A stretch of DNA of 64,000 bases from NCBI GenBank assembly GCA_001414345.1, contig LLCB01000053.1, positions 173,504-237,503 of the forward strand. Direction: 5' to 3'. Of this stretch, positions 34,239 through 43,553 are shown in pieces. The position numbers were made by a program, and so were the translations under genes. Below the pieces are notes generated by a model. That model saw only the letters and a list, made by a program, of their open reading frames with translations, did not search any database and was not told the origin of the DNA. This DNA is from Hymenoscyphus infarciens (Eukaryota > Ascomycota > Leotiomycetes > Helotiales > Helotiaceae). The first letter of the stretch is position 1. The number at the start of each line of letters is the position of its first letter.

Positions 34239-34967
34239 GTTCCTTTTATCTTGGAGTTGAGGCCTTGAGTTTCGGAGTGAGGATGGGGGCACGGGAGAGT
34301 TGGGGGGGGGATTGTAGATAGAAAGGACTTTTGGGGAGATGATGGAATAATGGCATTGTTTTTGGAGTTTTAGTTGGGGAGGGAATTTGTATTGAGGGGA
34401 GATCATTTGTGAATGTTGAGGAAGAGAAAGTGGGAAGGTCACTTGGAAAGCTTCCTTCGCTGGCATAATATGTTCTCTAGTTAAGTGATGTAAATTCTAG
34501 ATTTGGTTCCTTTAATTGTGAAATATACCTTCCTTGTGCATCCAACTACTTTACTCGGTCCTTCATACGTGATGATGCGTGATTCAATGACCCAAAGACT
34601 GGACTTTCTAAATTGAGATTGAGAAGAAGTTTTAGGGAAAGGAGTTTTCCAACGGATAACAGAGTATGTAGAGCCATGAGGTATTTGTTTGAAGTAGACA
34701 TCCCTGCCAAATACCAATTACGGGGATTTTTTTGGTTAAAGATGGGGCAACATCCAGAGACAATTTCAAAAGTGAAGATACCAACAAACTCTCAAGACTC
34801 ATTGAAGGTGAAACTTAGGGGAGTAGACATCAATTTCTAAAGAGGCTAGCCAGCCAAGCCAAGCCAAAAACCCACCATTACTTAAATAGTCCCCCACACC
34901 AGCAAAAAAATAAGCGAGAATCTCAATTAAATTGCCAAAAATTCGCCCACAAAGCTATTAAATCGCC
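34239..34967. other. Intergenic region upstream of tRNA-Tyr terminator
   Basis: 730 nt with no supportable gene. Confidence 0.45.
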
Positions 34968-34972
34968 AAAAA
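34968..34972 (-). terminator. Pol III T-run terminator of tRNA-Tyr
   Basis: Five As on the plus strand (TTTTT in the transcript) lie 25 nt past the tRNA 3' end. They form the first T4-or-longer run downstream of the gene on its strand. Confidence 0.7.
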
Positions 34973-35024
34973 GGATTTGATCTTGCGATCTTTTGAGTCT
35001 CTCAGGCGCGAGTCGAACGCGCGA

Positions 35025-35083
35025 CTATTACACTTGTTAGCAAGTGGCTGAGAGGAAGTTTTGGTTGTTGGTAGTGAACTTAC
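35025..35083 (-). other. mRNA-type intron inside the tRNA-Tyr variable loop
   Basis: On the minus strand this 59-nt insert begins GTAAGTTC, contains the branch match GCTAACA (CTAAC at 35036-35040) and ends GTAATAG, with 11 nt between the branch motif and the end. It lacks TTTT. It sits between variable-loop residues 46 and 47; removal gives a five-base variable loop and leaves the T-arm intact. Confidence 0.85.
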
Positions 35084-35092
35084 CATTCCGGT

Positions 35093-35105
35093 ATGACTGA
35101 AACAA
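35093..35105 (-). other. Canonical tRNA-Tyr intron
   Basis: A 13-nt insert directly after A37, at the position where eukaryotic tRNA-Tyr genes normally carry an intron removed by the tRNA-splicing endonuclease. Confidence 0.85.
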
Positions 35106-35144
35106 TTACAGCCGGACGCCATAAACCAACTAGACGACCGAGAG

Positions 35145-36673
35145 TTGAAACGGGTTTTTGTTGGAGGCAGTTTTTCTTATTTGCTTGTAAAGCAGGTTGG
35201 TGAGAGTGGGTGGTTTGTGGGGTGGAGTGGGATGAGTTTAGCCGAGGGCCGAATCTGAGGTTAGAGGGGTTTATGTGAGCTAATTGTGCTTGGCTTTGAC
35301 CTAGTTTCTTGAATTTGAAAGCAAAGTATTGACAACTCTGGCCTCACAAAAAGCATACTCGCTTAACCAAGCTAAACGATGTTCACTTTATTATCTAATT
35401 GATTCACAGTATCCTACGTTAATTCCAAACCTTGGCTTTGAATTACCGCCCTGGAGTATAAGGAAACGCCTTTGATTGTCCTCTAGGTTCATTCCTTGAT
35501 TTCGGTGCACAAAGTGATTTGCCTAGGATAGTGCGAAAAGGAGAATTTGGGCCATTACTACTCCGAATCTTTATGCTTACAAGTATGGAAGAAAAGCATT
35601 CGTAAGAGTGAACAAGTCCACTCCCTTGAATAAAAAAGCAAAGATAGGTTGGTATCAAACTCTATGCTTACCTATTTCAGTAAAGTAGCAACGGATTGAA
35701 CGCTAAATTCCAGATTCTACACATAGGTTTACCTACTACTACACATTTATTTTGCACTCGTAATAGTAGGCCTTCTTAGAAGTAGTTCATATAAAAGAGC
35801 TGAGTAGGGCTTACCTAGGGAGTGAAAGCAAGCCGATGGACTAGTGAAGGACTTCAGCCCAATCAATCGATGATTTGTGGGGTTGGAATTTGGAAGTGAA
35901 AACTAGAGTTTTGGTAAAATCTGGTTTGGGGAAAGCCTTGTTACAGAATACTAGTTAAGAAAAAGAGATGGAAAGTAGGTTTGTCGTCTCTTTCCTATGG
36001 CTGGCAACTAAATATCATTCTTCCATCCAACTTTGATACCCTGAAAAGACTGTCATTATACGATAGACAAAAAATTCAATATGCTGGAAAGCTTCTTTAC
36101 AATCGTTCTTTGAAATTAGCTTCACCGACTTGAGGTGACGGCGACTGGAAGTGTTTTGATAAGGAGAATCTTTCACTTCAAACTAATAGAAATGATCTTC
36201 AAGGACTGCAGTTTTATAACATTTATTCATACTACTACAGGCTCATGGACGAACATAAAACGCACGTTTTCCGGCTCCCCTTCCGCTTCGCTTAGCCTTG
36301 TGATAGAACTCTTTTTCTCACTTGCTATTGAAGAGGAAAACTCCATGACACTGAGTGACTGTAGTGTAAAAGATGCTAAGCGATTCTGATTTTATGTATC
36401 ATGCTCTGTTAAGAAATCACGCCGGCAATACCGCCCCCTTAACAATATTGTCTTTTGTCTATCTAATCAGAAGTGAAATTCTTCGAAATTAGCTCCGTAG
36501 AAACCTCCCATAGTTGGTCTTGCTATTAAGAATAATCTAAGGGTTCCCCCTCCAATGTACGCATGACTTAAATCTTAAGCCAAGGGTGTAAGACCGTCCA
36601 TAAAACGGCACTCGATTTATGACGAGGGTGATTCTGTCAAGTTATAACAGCATAGGAAGGTTCTTTGCATGAC
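35145..36673. other. Intergenic region tRNA-Tyr / HET relic
   Basis: About 1.5 kb with no supportable gene; a minus-strand ORF at 35443-35658 has no recognisable content. Confidence 0.45.
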
Positions 36674-39044
36674 TTAAAAATCCGATAAAATGGATTGTGG
36701 ACCTGGAAAAAAGTAGAGACAAAAGGAGTTATGATCCACTCCCCCTCTGACCCGCGCTCCTTTGATTTGTACATGATCTATACCAACGTAATCTCTCTCT
36801 CCTCGGCAACCTTTTGCCAGTCTCCCCACCAGACCTCTGGCGCACACAAACAAACTTGTTCCCAGCAACCCACGAACAAGCAAGCCCATAGTATGGGTTT
36901 TTTCCTCCGACCTTGTGGCTCCTGAATTATCCCCTATATGAGCAATGATGTAAAGAAACCGCCCTGTCTTCTTTTCTGAAAAGTGTTTCCACTCGTTATC
37001 TGTGTCAAGACACACAAGCGTATCGACTAAGCCTTTTGCCATGACTCTTGGTCGCAACTTGAGATAATACGATCTACCTTCACGAAATTGCTGAGAAACG
37101 CCACTGTCCTCCCATATACCCCAGGATTTCTGGATATTTGTTTCCGGGACTCCTTCGTATTCTTCTACGATGACAGGAAAGACACTACTTCGAATCTGAA
37201 GTACACCCGCGGAAACTGGACCCATAAGATTTTCGCCCGATCGCTTGCACGATCCATCTGTAACTTTCCTAATAACCTTCTTGGTTCTTGCCTTGAAGCT
37301 GCAGAAGCGAATCCTTCCCTCGTTCGAAGCCCATGAAAATGATGGCGCGCAATATGATTCTCGCCTGCGGCAAGGTCTCTCAGTCGTGTTCCAGCCGCGC
37401 CACAGAAGTTGATCAGCAGTGTCGTCGAACCAAATGCCTGCTAAATAGTTTCGGGGGGAGCGGTTGAGCTTTGATGCAACTCCAGCCAAAGCTGAAAGTG
37501 TATCCTTCTCGTTGGTTAAAATTCGCTGAGTGTATATTTCTACCAATTTCTTCCAAGTTTGTTGGTATCAGTTCCTCTACTCCTGGAAGTACTATTACTA
37601 CTTGATAAGCCCCTAGTCACACTACCATCATCACGTTCCGTCAAGCTCAAGTTTTTGGTGGGGTCTGTTCCCAACCAACAGAACGGAGATTTCAAACCAC
37701 ACTCGCATCGAATTGTTGACTTGCATTGCCAATGCAACTCGGTTGTCGAGAAGCAAATTTTCCGACGGGAGAGGATCTCCTCTTGCATGATCCACCCTCG
37801 GTTTTTGAGGTATGACTTGGGCTTGTCTGCCAAACAAAAGGCTTCTTGGAGACTTTGGATAGTAAGGAAACTCGACTGACACCAATAGCCAGTGCTGCTC
37901 ATTAGTTTGTTGGTTCCGATATTCGAACTCTTGGACCCTTTCTATCGCAATCTTTTTCTCCTCTTCTGTCTGAAAAAATCCCGCATTGCAGTTGCTGGCT
38001 CTTTCAGCAAACAAAGTCTCGTATGCATTCTCGTAACTGCCACCCACTCTAGCAGCCTGCATTTCCCAGTCTCGAAGATCGTCCAGGACAATACAAATAG
38101 AATCAATCCACAGATATTGAATCCCCAAAGAGCGGGTGACTTCTATGGCATGCTGAAAGGTCAGGGGAAACGACCTAAAGGGTATTTCTCAGGAAAATTG
38201 CTCAAGACACTGTCGTCCCGTAATTAGCATCCCTGTTTGCGCATTCATAGCACCCCATCGATGGCTGAGAGCGACATATCTTCTTGTCTCACGATGACTG
38301 ACTTTGAGGAATGGCTGTGTGGTTTTGCTCCCAACATCAATCACCCGTAATGGAAGTATCGGATCCATGATTTGTTGGCATTCAGAATGGTTCATCTGAC
38401 ACTCATCAAGCCAAGAAGAAATGAGCTGCTATCTTTTAATGAATTGCGCGTAAATGGAGACTTGCTGACACCTGGAAGCCATGGAAAGGCGAGCAAGATT
38501 TTTCTGAGTTCTTTTAGAGCCTGAAAACTTGACTGACAAGGTGGAACCTACCTCTATTTGACGCCAATATGACCACTGATTCCTCTACAGACCCAGGACT
38601 ACTTTCACTGAGACAGAGACCGACGCCGCCGCTACCAGTCCAAGAAGAGACACTGTCAAATTTGTCGAAATTCGGAACCTGAAAAATTGCTTTCCAAAAG
38701 AAAAGGCAGCTGGCGCAGCCTTCTTCCTTGGTTCGAAATAGATTTGTCTTCATCACCGGCGGCTCAGTGCACGTGGTCAGAGGACCGCAAGTGATGCATG
38801 TAATATGGTCATATACGGAGGCGTTGACCTTTGACGGCTCATCTGCCTGTACCCTGATCTCTGGTAGCCCGCCTATGAAGGGCGTTGTTGTTGGCAGGGT
38901 TTCGTCCTGTGCCTGGCTAGAGCCTCGATCTCGCAATCTGAGCCTTTTCAGTTTTCTAAGCATCTTTGGTCTTATCGGTGGAGTCGCGCAGCTGGAACGT
39001 GGAAGGGAGTAACGCGAGTGCCCAATTTGAATTAAGCGAACCAA
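36674..39044 (-). pseudogene. Heterokaryon-incompatibility (HET) domain gene, broken
   Basis: Minus-strand pieces carry the order of a fungal HET-domain protein: an N-terminal Cys-rich segment (38514-39044), SWLDEC plus YVALSHRWG (about 38270-38420), IQYLWIDSICIV with DWEMQAARVGGSYENAY (about 37980-38130), GWIMQEEILSRR with ELHWQC (about 37720-37800), and the C-terminal LSALAGVASKL / APSFSWAS block (36674-37546). These pieces do not lie in one frame. A TGA interrupts the HET domain near 38187-38189, and the frame changes near 37880 and near 37550 without a plausible intron of normal size. HET proteins act in allorecognition and trigger cell death on fusion of unlike strains. Such genes decay often, so a pseudogene is likelier than an unusual intron pattern; sequencing error is an alternative. 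Confidence 0.72.
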
Positions 39045-39356
39045 TTACAATGCAGACGAAAGCCAAAACTCGTATTATGAAAGCTCATATTGAAGAAAAT
39101 TTACTCCTCGCTGTCAGACTCATTATCTAAGTTAGTATCAGTCCAGTTTTATATAGTTCACATAGGTAAGTCTCTACAAAAGTTCCACGTATAATATATA
39201 AATAAAGCATATTATTCTAGAGAACCTAGAACAATTGACTTAATAGAACAGAGTAGCAGTGGATGATTAAAATTCATGAAATTTTATCAGTTGACGTCTT
39301 CTCGTAAGTTCATTTACTTGATTTCGTTATTCTAAACATTTAGTATATTTTCTCGA
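39045..39356. other. Flank of the decayed element
   Basis: 312 nt of increasingly AT-rich sequence leading into the inverted-repeat element. No gene. Confidence 0.4.
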
Positions 39357-39897
39357 GTATATAGTGAGTGAGTTGCGAGTTAAGCTTAAATTTGCCTACT
39401 TTTTTTATAATGTAAGCCTTTTTTTTTATTAAGGCTTTCTCTCTCTTTTCTTTAGAAAATAGAAAATAAAAGTACTCTAAAAGAGACGAGGTCTAGCTAG
39501 AAGGAAGCGTTATATCTAATTATCTCTCTTCTATATTACTTATTAATTTAAAGTAAGTATAATAAAAGTAAACTAAAAGATAAATAATTCTTAAAATAAC
39601 CACTTTTCTTTGAAATTTTTTCACTACCTTTATAAGGTTCATAGGCTATACTAAGACTTCATAAAAATCATTATAGATATAAAACAGGTTCTCTGTTTTT
39701 ATTCTATAAAGTTTATAAAATATAAGAGAAGATATAATCCTCTTCTTTCCTATTCTTATAAATAGTATATTATATATTATTATTAATTAATAGATAAAAG
39801 AGTGTCTAAAAAGAGAGAGAATTAAGGATTTTCTTAAAAAGCTTAGATTATAAAAAATGTAGACAAATTCAAGCTTAACTCGTAACTTACTATATAC
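39357..39897. repeat. AT-rich inverted-repeat element (MITE-like, RIP-mutated)
   Basis: The left end (39357 onward: GTATATAGTGAGTGAGTTGC then GAGTTAAGCTT...) matches, in reverse complement, the right end (39897 backward: GTATATAGTAAGTTACGAG then TTAAGCTT...). The similarity runs about 60 nt and continues weakly to about 100 nt per arm. Many differences are C/T or G/A transitions, as RIP would leave. A TA duplication at the ends would fit a Tc1/mariner-type element, but the termini are not certain. No coding capacity remains. Confidence 0.65.
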
Positions 39898-40661
39898 GAA
39901 ATAATAAAAGAGACTTTTATACTTCTATTTTCTTTTTCTATTATATGTCTATTAATATCAAAACCTGTCTTCTACCTTAGTACTACTAACTAGTACGTAT
40001 AAATTAAGTGTATTTCTAAGGCTTAAATGTTGAGAAAGTAGTTGTTTAGAGTAATATTAACCTTATACACTCTACTTGAGTACCGCTCTAGTACACAAGT
40101 AGGGTCAAAGAATATTCAAACTAAAATAAGCACTTATCCAGAGTAACAAATTTGTTATATATACTAATGTTTCAAGCCTTTATCAACTCAACCAAACGAG
40201 ATATAATCCTCTGATTTGATTTCAACAAGGTGCTCTTGAGACCTTTTGATAGTAGGGCTACACTCTGCCTAGCAAATCTTATTATATCAACTTAACCGCC
40301 ACGAGAAACCCTTGTAGATATCTAAGGATCTTTTCCTGTAAATTTCTGAGCTGGTCAGAGGAACTTCGGATTTCAATCTGAAACTAAAATAGAGACATCA
40401 CTGAATGACAGAGCAGCAATTGTAGGAAATAAACTGGGAAAAGTGGCTGTGTACATCAATTCCAATCAACAATTAAAAGAGTTGCAAGTTTGAAAATGCA
40501 GGCTGAAAACATGGTTACTCAGTGATCTATTTCTGTCCTAGGTCACAACACCATAAAGCTCGTCTAATCCTGTGATTCGTAACTCATCATCGCTTTTCCT
40601 CGCCTCAACCCATGATATCCCGTCCGATACAAAGTAACGCCAGCATTGCAAGTCACCACAC
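39898..40661. other. AT-rich to normal intergenic sequence downstream of UBP6
   Basis: 764 nt, AT-rich to about 40200 (RIP-like), then ordinary composition forming the UBP6 3' flank. No gene. Confidence 0.45.
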
Positions 40662-42474
40662 CTACAGATCAGCAAGACCATCTGCAGTAGGCATAGGAAG
40701 AGCACGGTAAAGAAGAATCAAAGCAGAGTGCGACTCGCCACCTCCGGCAAGCGTAGCAATCTTCTCAGACTCAACTTCAGAAACTTTGTCGTCGTTGAAC
40801 CACCACCAATTTCCATCCTCCTCGCCACGCTTTCCGGTTTTTGGATCCAATGGACCAAGCTTCTTAACATAGGAAGTGTAGTGACCGCTGTCTGCACTAG
40901 CACCCTGATGCGTGACAATTCCGCGGAGCTCGTAAAGACCAGATTTGTTGTTACCTTCGTCTTTCAGGAGTTCGGGGTTGATCATAGCATGTAACTCCTT
41001 CTTGGCTTCGAGAACGGCGGCAGCACGTTCGGCGTCAACCTCGGCATCCGTTTTGTAAACAACATCTTCCATCTCGGTATCTCCACCAGCTGATGGTCCG
41101 TCCTTCTTCTTCTTATCGGCATCCTTCTTGGCGTCTGCCTTTTTCGACTCTGAAACTGAATCGGTGATTCCAGCTGCTTTATCCGCAACTTCCTTGTCGT
41201 GGATACGCTTTTGACGCTTGCGGGCTCTTTCAATATCCTCCTCGTCCTTTCGTACTTCGCGAACTTTGTCACGGACGGGAATGATCAACTTCTTCAATTC
41301 CTCCGTGCAGAAGTCTACCACGTCAAGCTCATGCTGAAAGGTAACCTTTCGCATAATCTTGGCTTTCTTTTGTGCCTCCCGCTTCCAGAAGAATCGAACA
41401 AAGTGAATTGTCAAGTATTTCGGTAACCGTGAGATTCGTGATGTTTTGGTGAAGATGGCATCACGACCCAGAACCGATGAGGTTTTCTCGATTTTCTCCT
41501 CCAACCCAGCCAGAATTCCATCTTTCATATGATTTGTTGTGCCACTGATATGACAGTCCAACTTCAAGAACGTGTCTTCACTCTTTACGATTTCCTCTCC
41601 AGCATCTTTGGCCGCTTGCTCGTCACATTCCGTAACAGACGACATCTTCCCAGCTAGATATTTGTCGATGAAAGAAATCTCCTTGGGTTCAGCATCGCCG
41701 CTAGAGGTATCTTTGAAGGTCAACTTTTGACGGAGCTGTGCAACGATTTGTGACCATGCCTCTTCGGCGTCCTGTTGGGCGTATCCATTGCCAGATTTGG
41801 CCTTCTGGGCGAATTGAGGAAATATAGCACGGAGGGCGTTGAGGAAGACGAGTGGGGGAAAGCCTTCCTGAGTCTGGCTCATTTGCTTGTACAGATCTCG
41901 GAGAGAGGCCGTAAGATCCATCGAGGAACCCACACCGCCAAGTCCAAACATGCTGAGATCCCCAAGTGTGTTGCCCTGCGTTCCTTGGGCTGGAGCTGGA
42001 GTGTACTTTTCGAGACGCTCCTGAAGCTCTGGGATGGTGCGCAGGGTTTGTAACGTCGAGTTGAGGTAGCATGTATTGCCTAAGTTTTGGAGGCCGGCGG
42101 GAGTAGCACCAACTTGCTGAGCAGCTTCTGCCTCCGTCATGTCCTCGACAAACTTGACTGGTTCCTTTGGTCTGCTCAAAACATTGGTTCCATCTCCTGG
42201 TGTTCCCATCATCATGATGACTTGTCCTGGCTTTGCGCCAATCTTAGAGAGATCGGTATCATCCTTGAGCTGGCCACCCTTCACGAGGATCTTTTGGCGA
42301 TCGGGCTCAACGCCTGTTAAGGAGTAGAGTTGAAATTTGAACACTTCGCCGAGCGAGGTGGGATCGAGTTCGACATCGTACTTCTTGCCTGCGTGCTTGA
42401 CGACCACTAGAGATGGTTAGCCCATGTTCGACCGTGGCAATGAATAGAGCTAACAAACCAGGAATGGTTGCCAT
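40662..42474 (-). CDS. ubp6: Ubiquitin C-terminal hydrolase UBP6 / USP14
   Basis: Exons 42459-42474 (16 nt) and 40662-42406 give 586 aa. UBP6/USP14 docks on the proteasome base and removes ubiquitin from substrates. An N-terminal ubiquitin-like domain (residues about 1-75: VVVKHAGKKYDVELD... ILVKGGQLKDDTDL) binds the proteasome. The USP domain follows with the Cys box GLQNLGNTCYLNSTLQTL, the blocking region and the His box HQGASADSGHYTSYVKK near the C-terminus, ending with WWWFNDDKVSEV. Active-site Cys and His are present. A charged Lys-rich insertion (about residues 390-450) is typical of fungal members. The first exon encodes only MATIP plus one base. The promoter region is shared with ARC19. 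Confidence 0.93.
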
Positions 42475-42794
42475 GGTGGCGGGGTGAAGGAGCGAATCCT
42501 CAGAATGAATCTCTGGGAGGAAAGTAAACAAAAACAGAGGGAAATCCGCAGTGAGACTTTTATCCTGCCACGAGACAGCAAAAGGTTAAGATCTCCAACC
42601 AAGAAATTGTTGGGGTCGGTTGAGGGAGAGGTTCTATTAAAATAAATAGCAAACAACCTCAGCCGGCGGCGTGGAGACTAGCGCCGTTACGTTTTGGTGG
42701 GCTGCCTGTTGCCAAGACCCCCACCAAACGACCACGACTTCACCTTGTAGCCAGCCAGAGCAGGAGGAGGCTGTATCCCAAGAACAAACCAGCT
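42475..42794. promoter_or_regulatory. Shared divergent promoter UBP6 / ARC19
   Basis: 320 nt between the two ATGs. No distinct motif is recognised. Co-regulation is possible but unsupported. Confidence 0.45.
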
Positions 42795-43553
42795 ATGGTA
42801 AGTTGAGATCTTTTTCTCCGTTCCTTTTGTTCTTCTCCTATTGCTTCTACAGCTCCTAATTGTCTCCTGCTAAACTAACAACCAACTCTCAATAGTCTCA
42901 ATCATTGCGCCCCTACCTCCAATGCGTCCGATCCTCCCTCACATCCGCCCTTTGCCTCTCCAACTTCGCATCCCAAACCTCAGAAAGACACAATGTGCCT
43001 GAAATCGAGGCCCAGACCTCCCCAGAAGTCCTGCTGAACCCTCTGACGGTGGCCCGAAACGAAAATGAGCGAGTCTTCATCGAGCCCAGCATCAACAGTG
43101 TTCGCATAAGCATCAAGATCAAGCAGGCAGATGAAATAGAACATATCCTGGTACACAAGTTTACACGATTCTTGACCCAAAGAGCCGAGGCATTCTTCAT
43201 CTTACGGAGGAAACCTGTAAAGGTATGTGGTATGGCGGACTCGGGGAGGTGGAACATACTGATGGCATTAGGGTTATGATATTTCGTTCTTGATTACGAA
43301 TTTCCATACCGAGGAGATGTTGAAGCACAAGCTAGTCGATTTCATCATACAGTTCATGGAGGAGGTGGACAAGGAAATCTCAGAAATGAAGCTCTTCGTA
43401 CGTTTCATGCTTACCGGAGAGAAATTCGAGTTACTAACATTGAAACTAGCTCAACGCACGCGCAAGATTTGTCGCCGAGTCTTTCTTAACACCTGTGAGT
43501 ACATACTTGGCAATGTGTATATGCCGGATGCTGACAAAAGTTAGTTCGACTAA
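42795..43553 (+). CDS. ARC19: Arp2/3 complex subunit 4 (ARPC4)
   Basis: Five coding exons: 42795-42797 (ATG only), 42896-43222, 43272-43397, 43450-43494 and 43545-43553, for 169 aa. ARPC4 is a core subunit of the Arp2/3 complex that nucleates branched actin at endocytic patches. The sequence is strikingly conserved ([56 protein letters not shown]) and has the expected full length and C-terminal TPFD. The ATG-only first exon is followed directly by a GTAAGT donor, and the last exon codes for just Phe-Asp-stop. Both joins reproduce the family termini exactly, which supports them. Confidence 0.94.

Larger units (their letters stand above)
34998..35144 (-). tRNA. tRNA-Tyr (GTA) with two introns
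   Basis: Read on the minus strand, the 5' acceptor strand CTCTCGG (35144-35138) pairs with CTGAGAG (35005-34999; one G-U), with discriminator A34998. The A-box region is TCGTCTAGTTGG. The anticodon stem TCCGG/CCGGA holds anticodon GTA (35109-35107). The T-arm is GCGCG / TTCGACT / CGCGC. The 5' end and T-arm resemble known yeast tRNA-Tyr. Two inserts are present: 35093-35105 (13 nt, canonical site after A37) and 35025-35083 (59 nt, in the variable loop). Their removal leaves 75 nt with a normal five-base variable loop ending in C48. The 59-nt insert has GTAAGT, GCTAACA and TAATAG. tRNA identity is secure; the splicing route of the second insert is inference. Confidence 0.92.

Noticed and set aside
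34998..35055. D-armless tRNA-like structure formed by CTCTCAG and CTGAGAG
   Set aside because: The upstream CTCTCAG lies inside the mRNA-type intron; the full tRNA-Tyr reading explains all conserved positions better.
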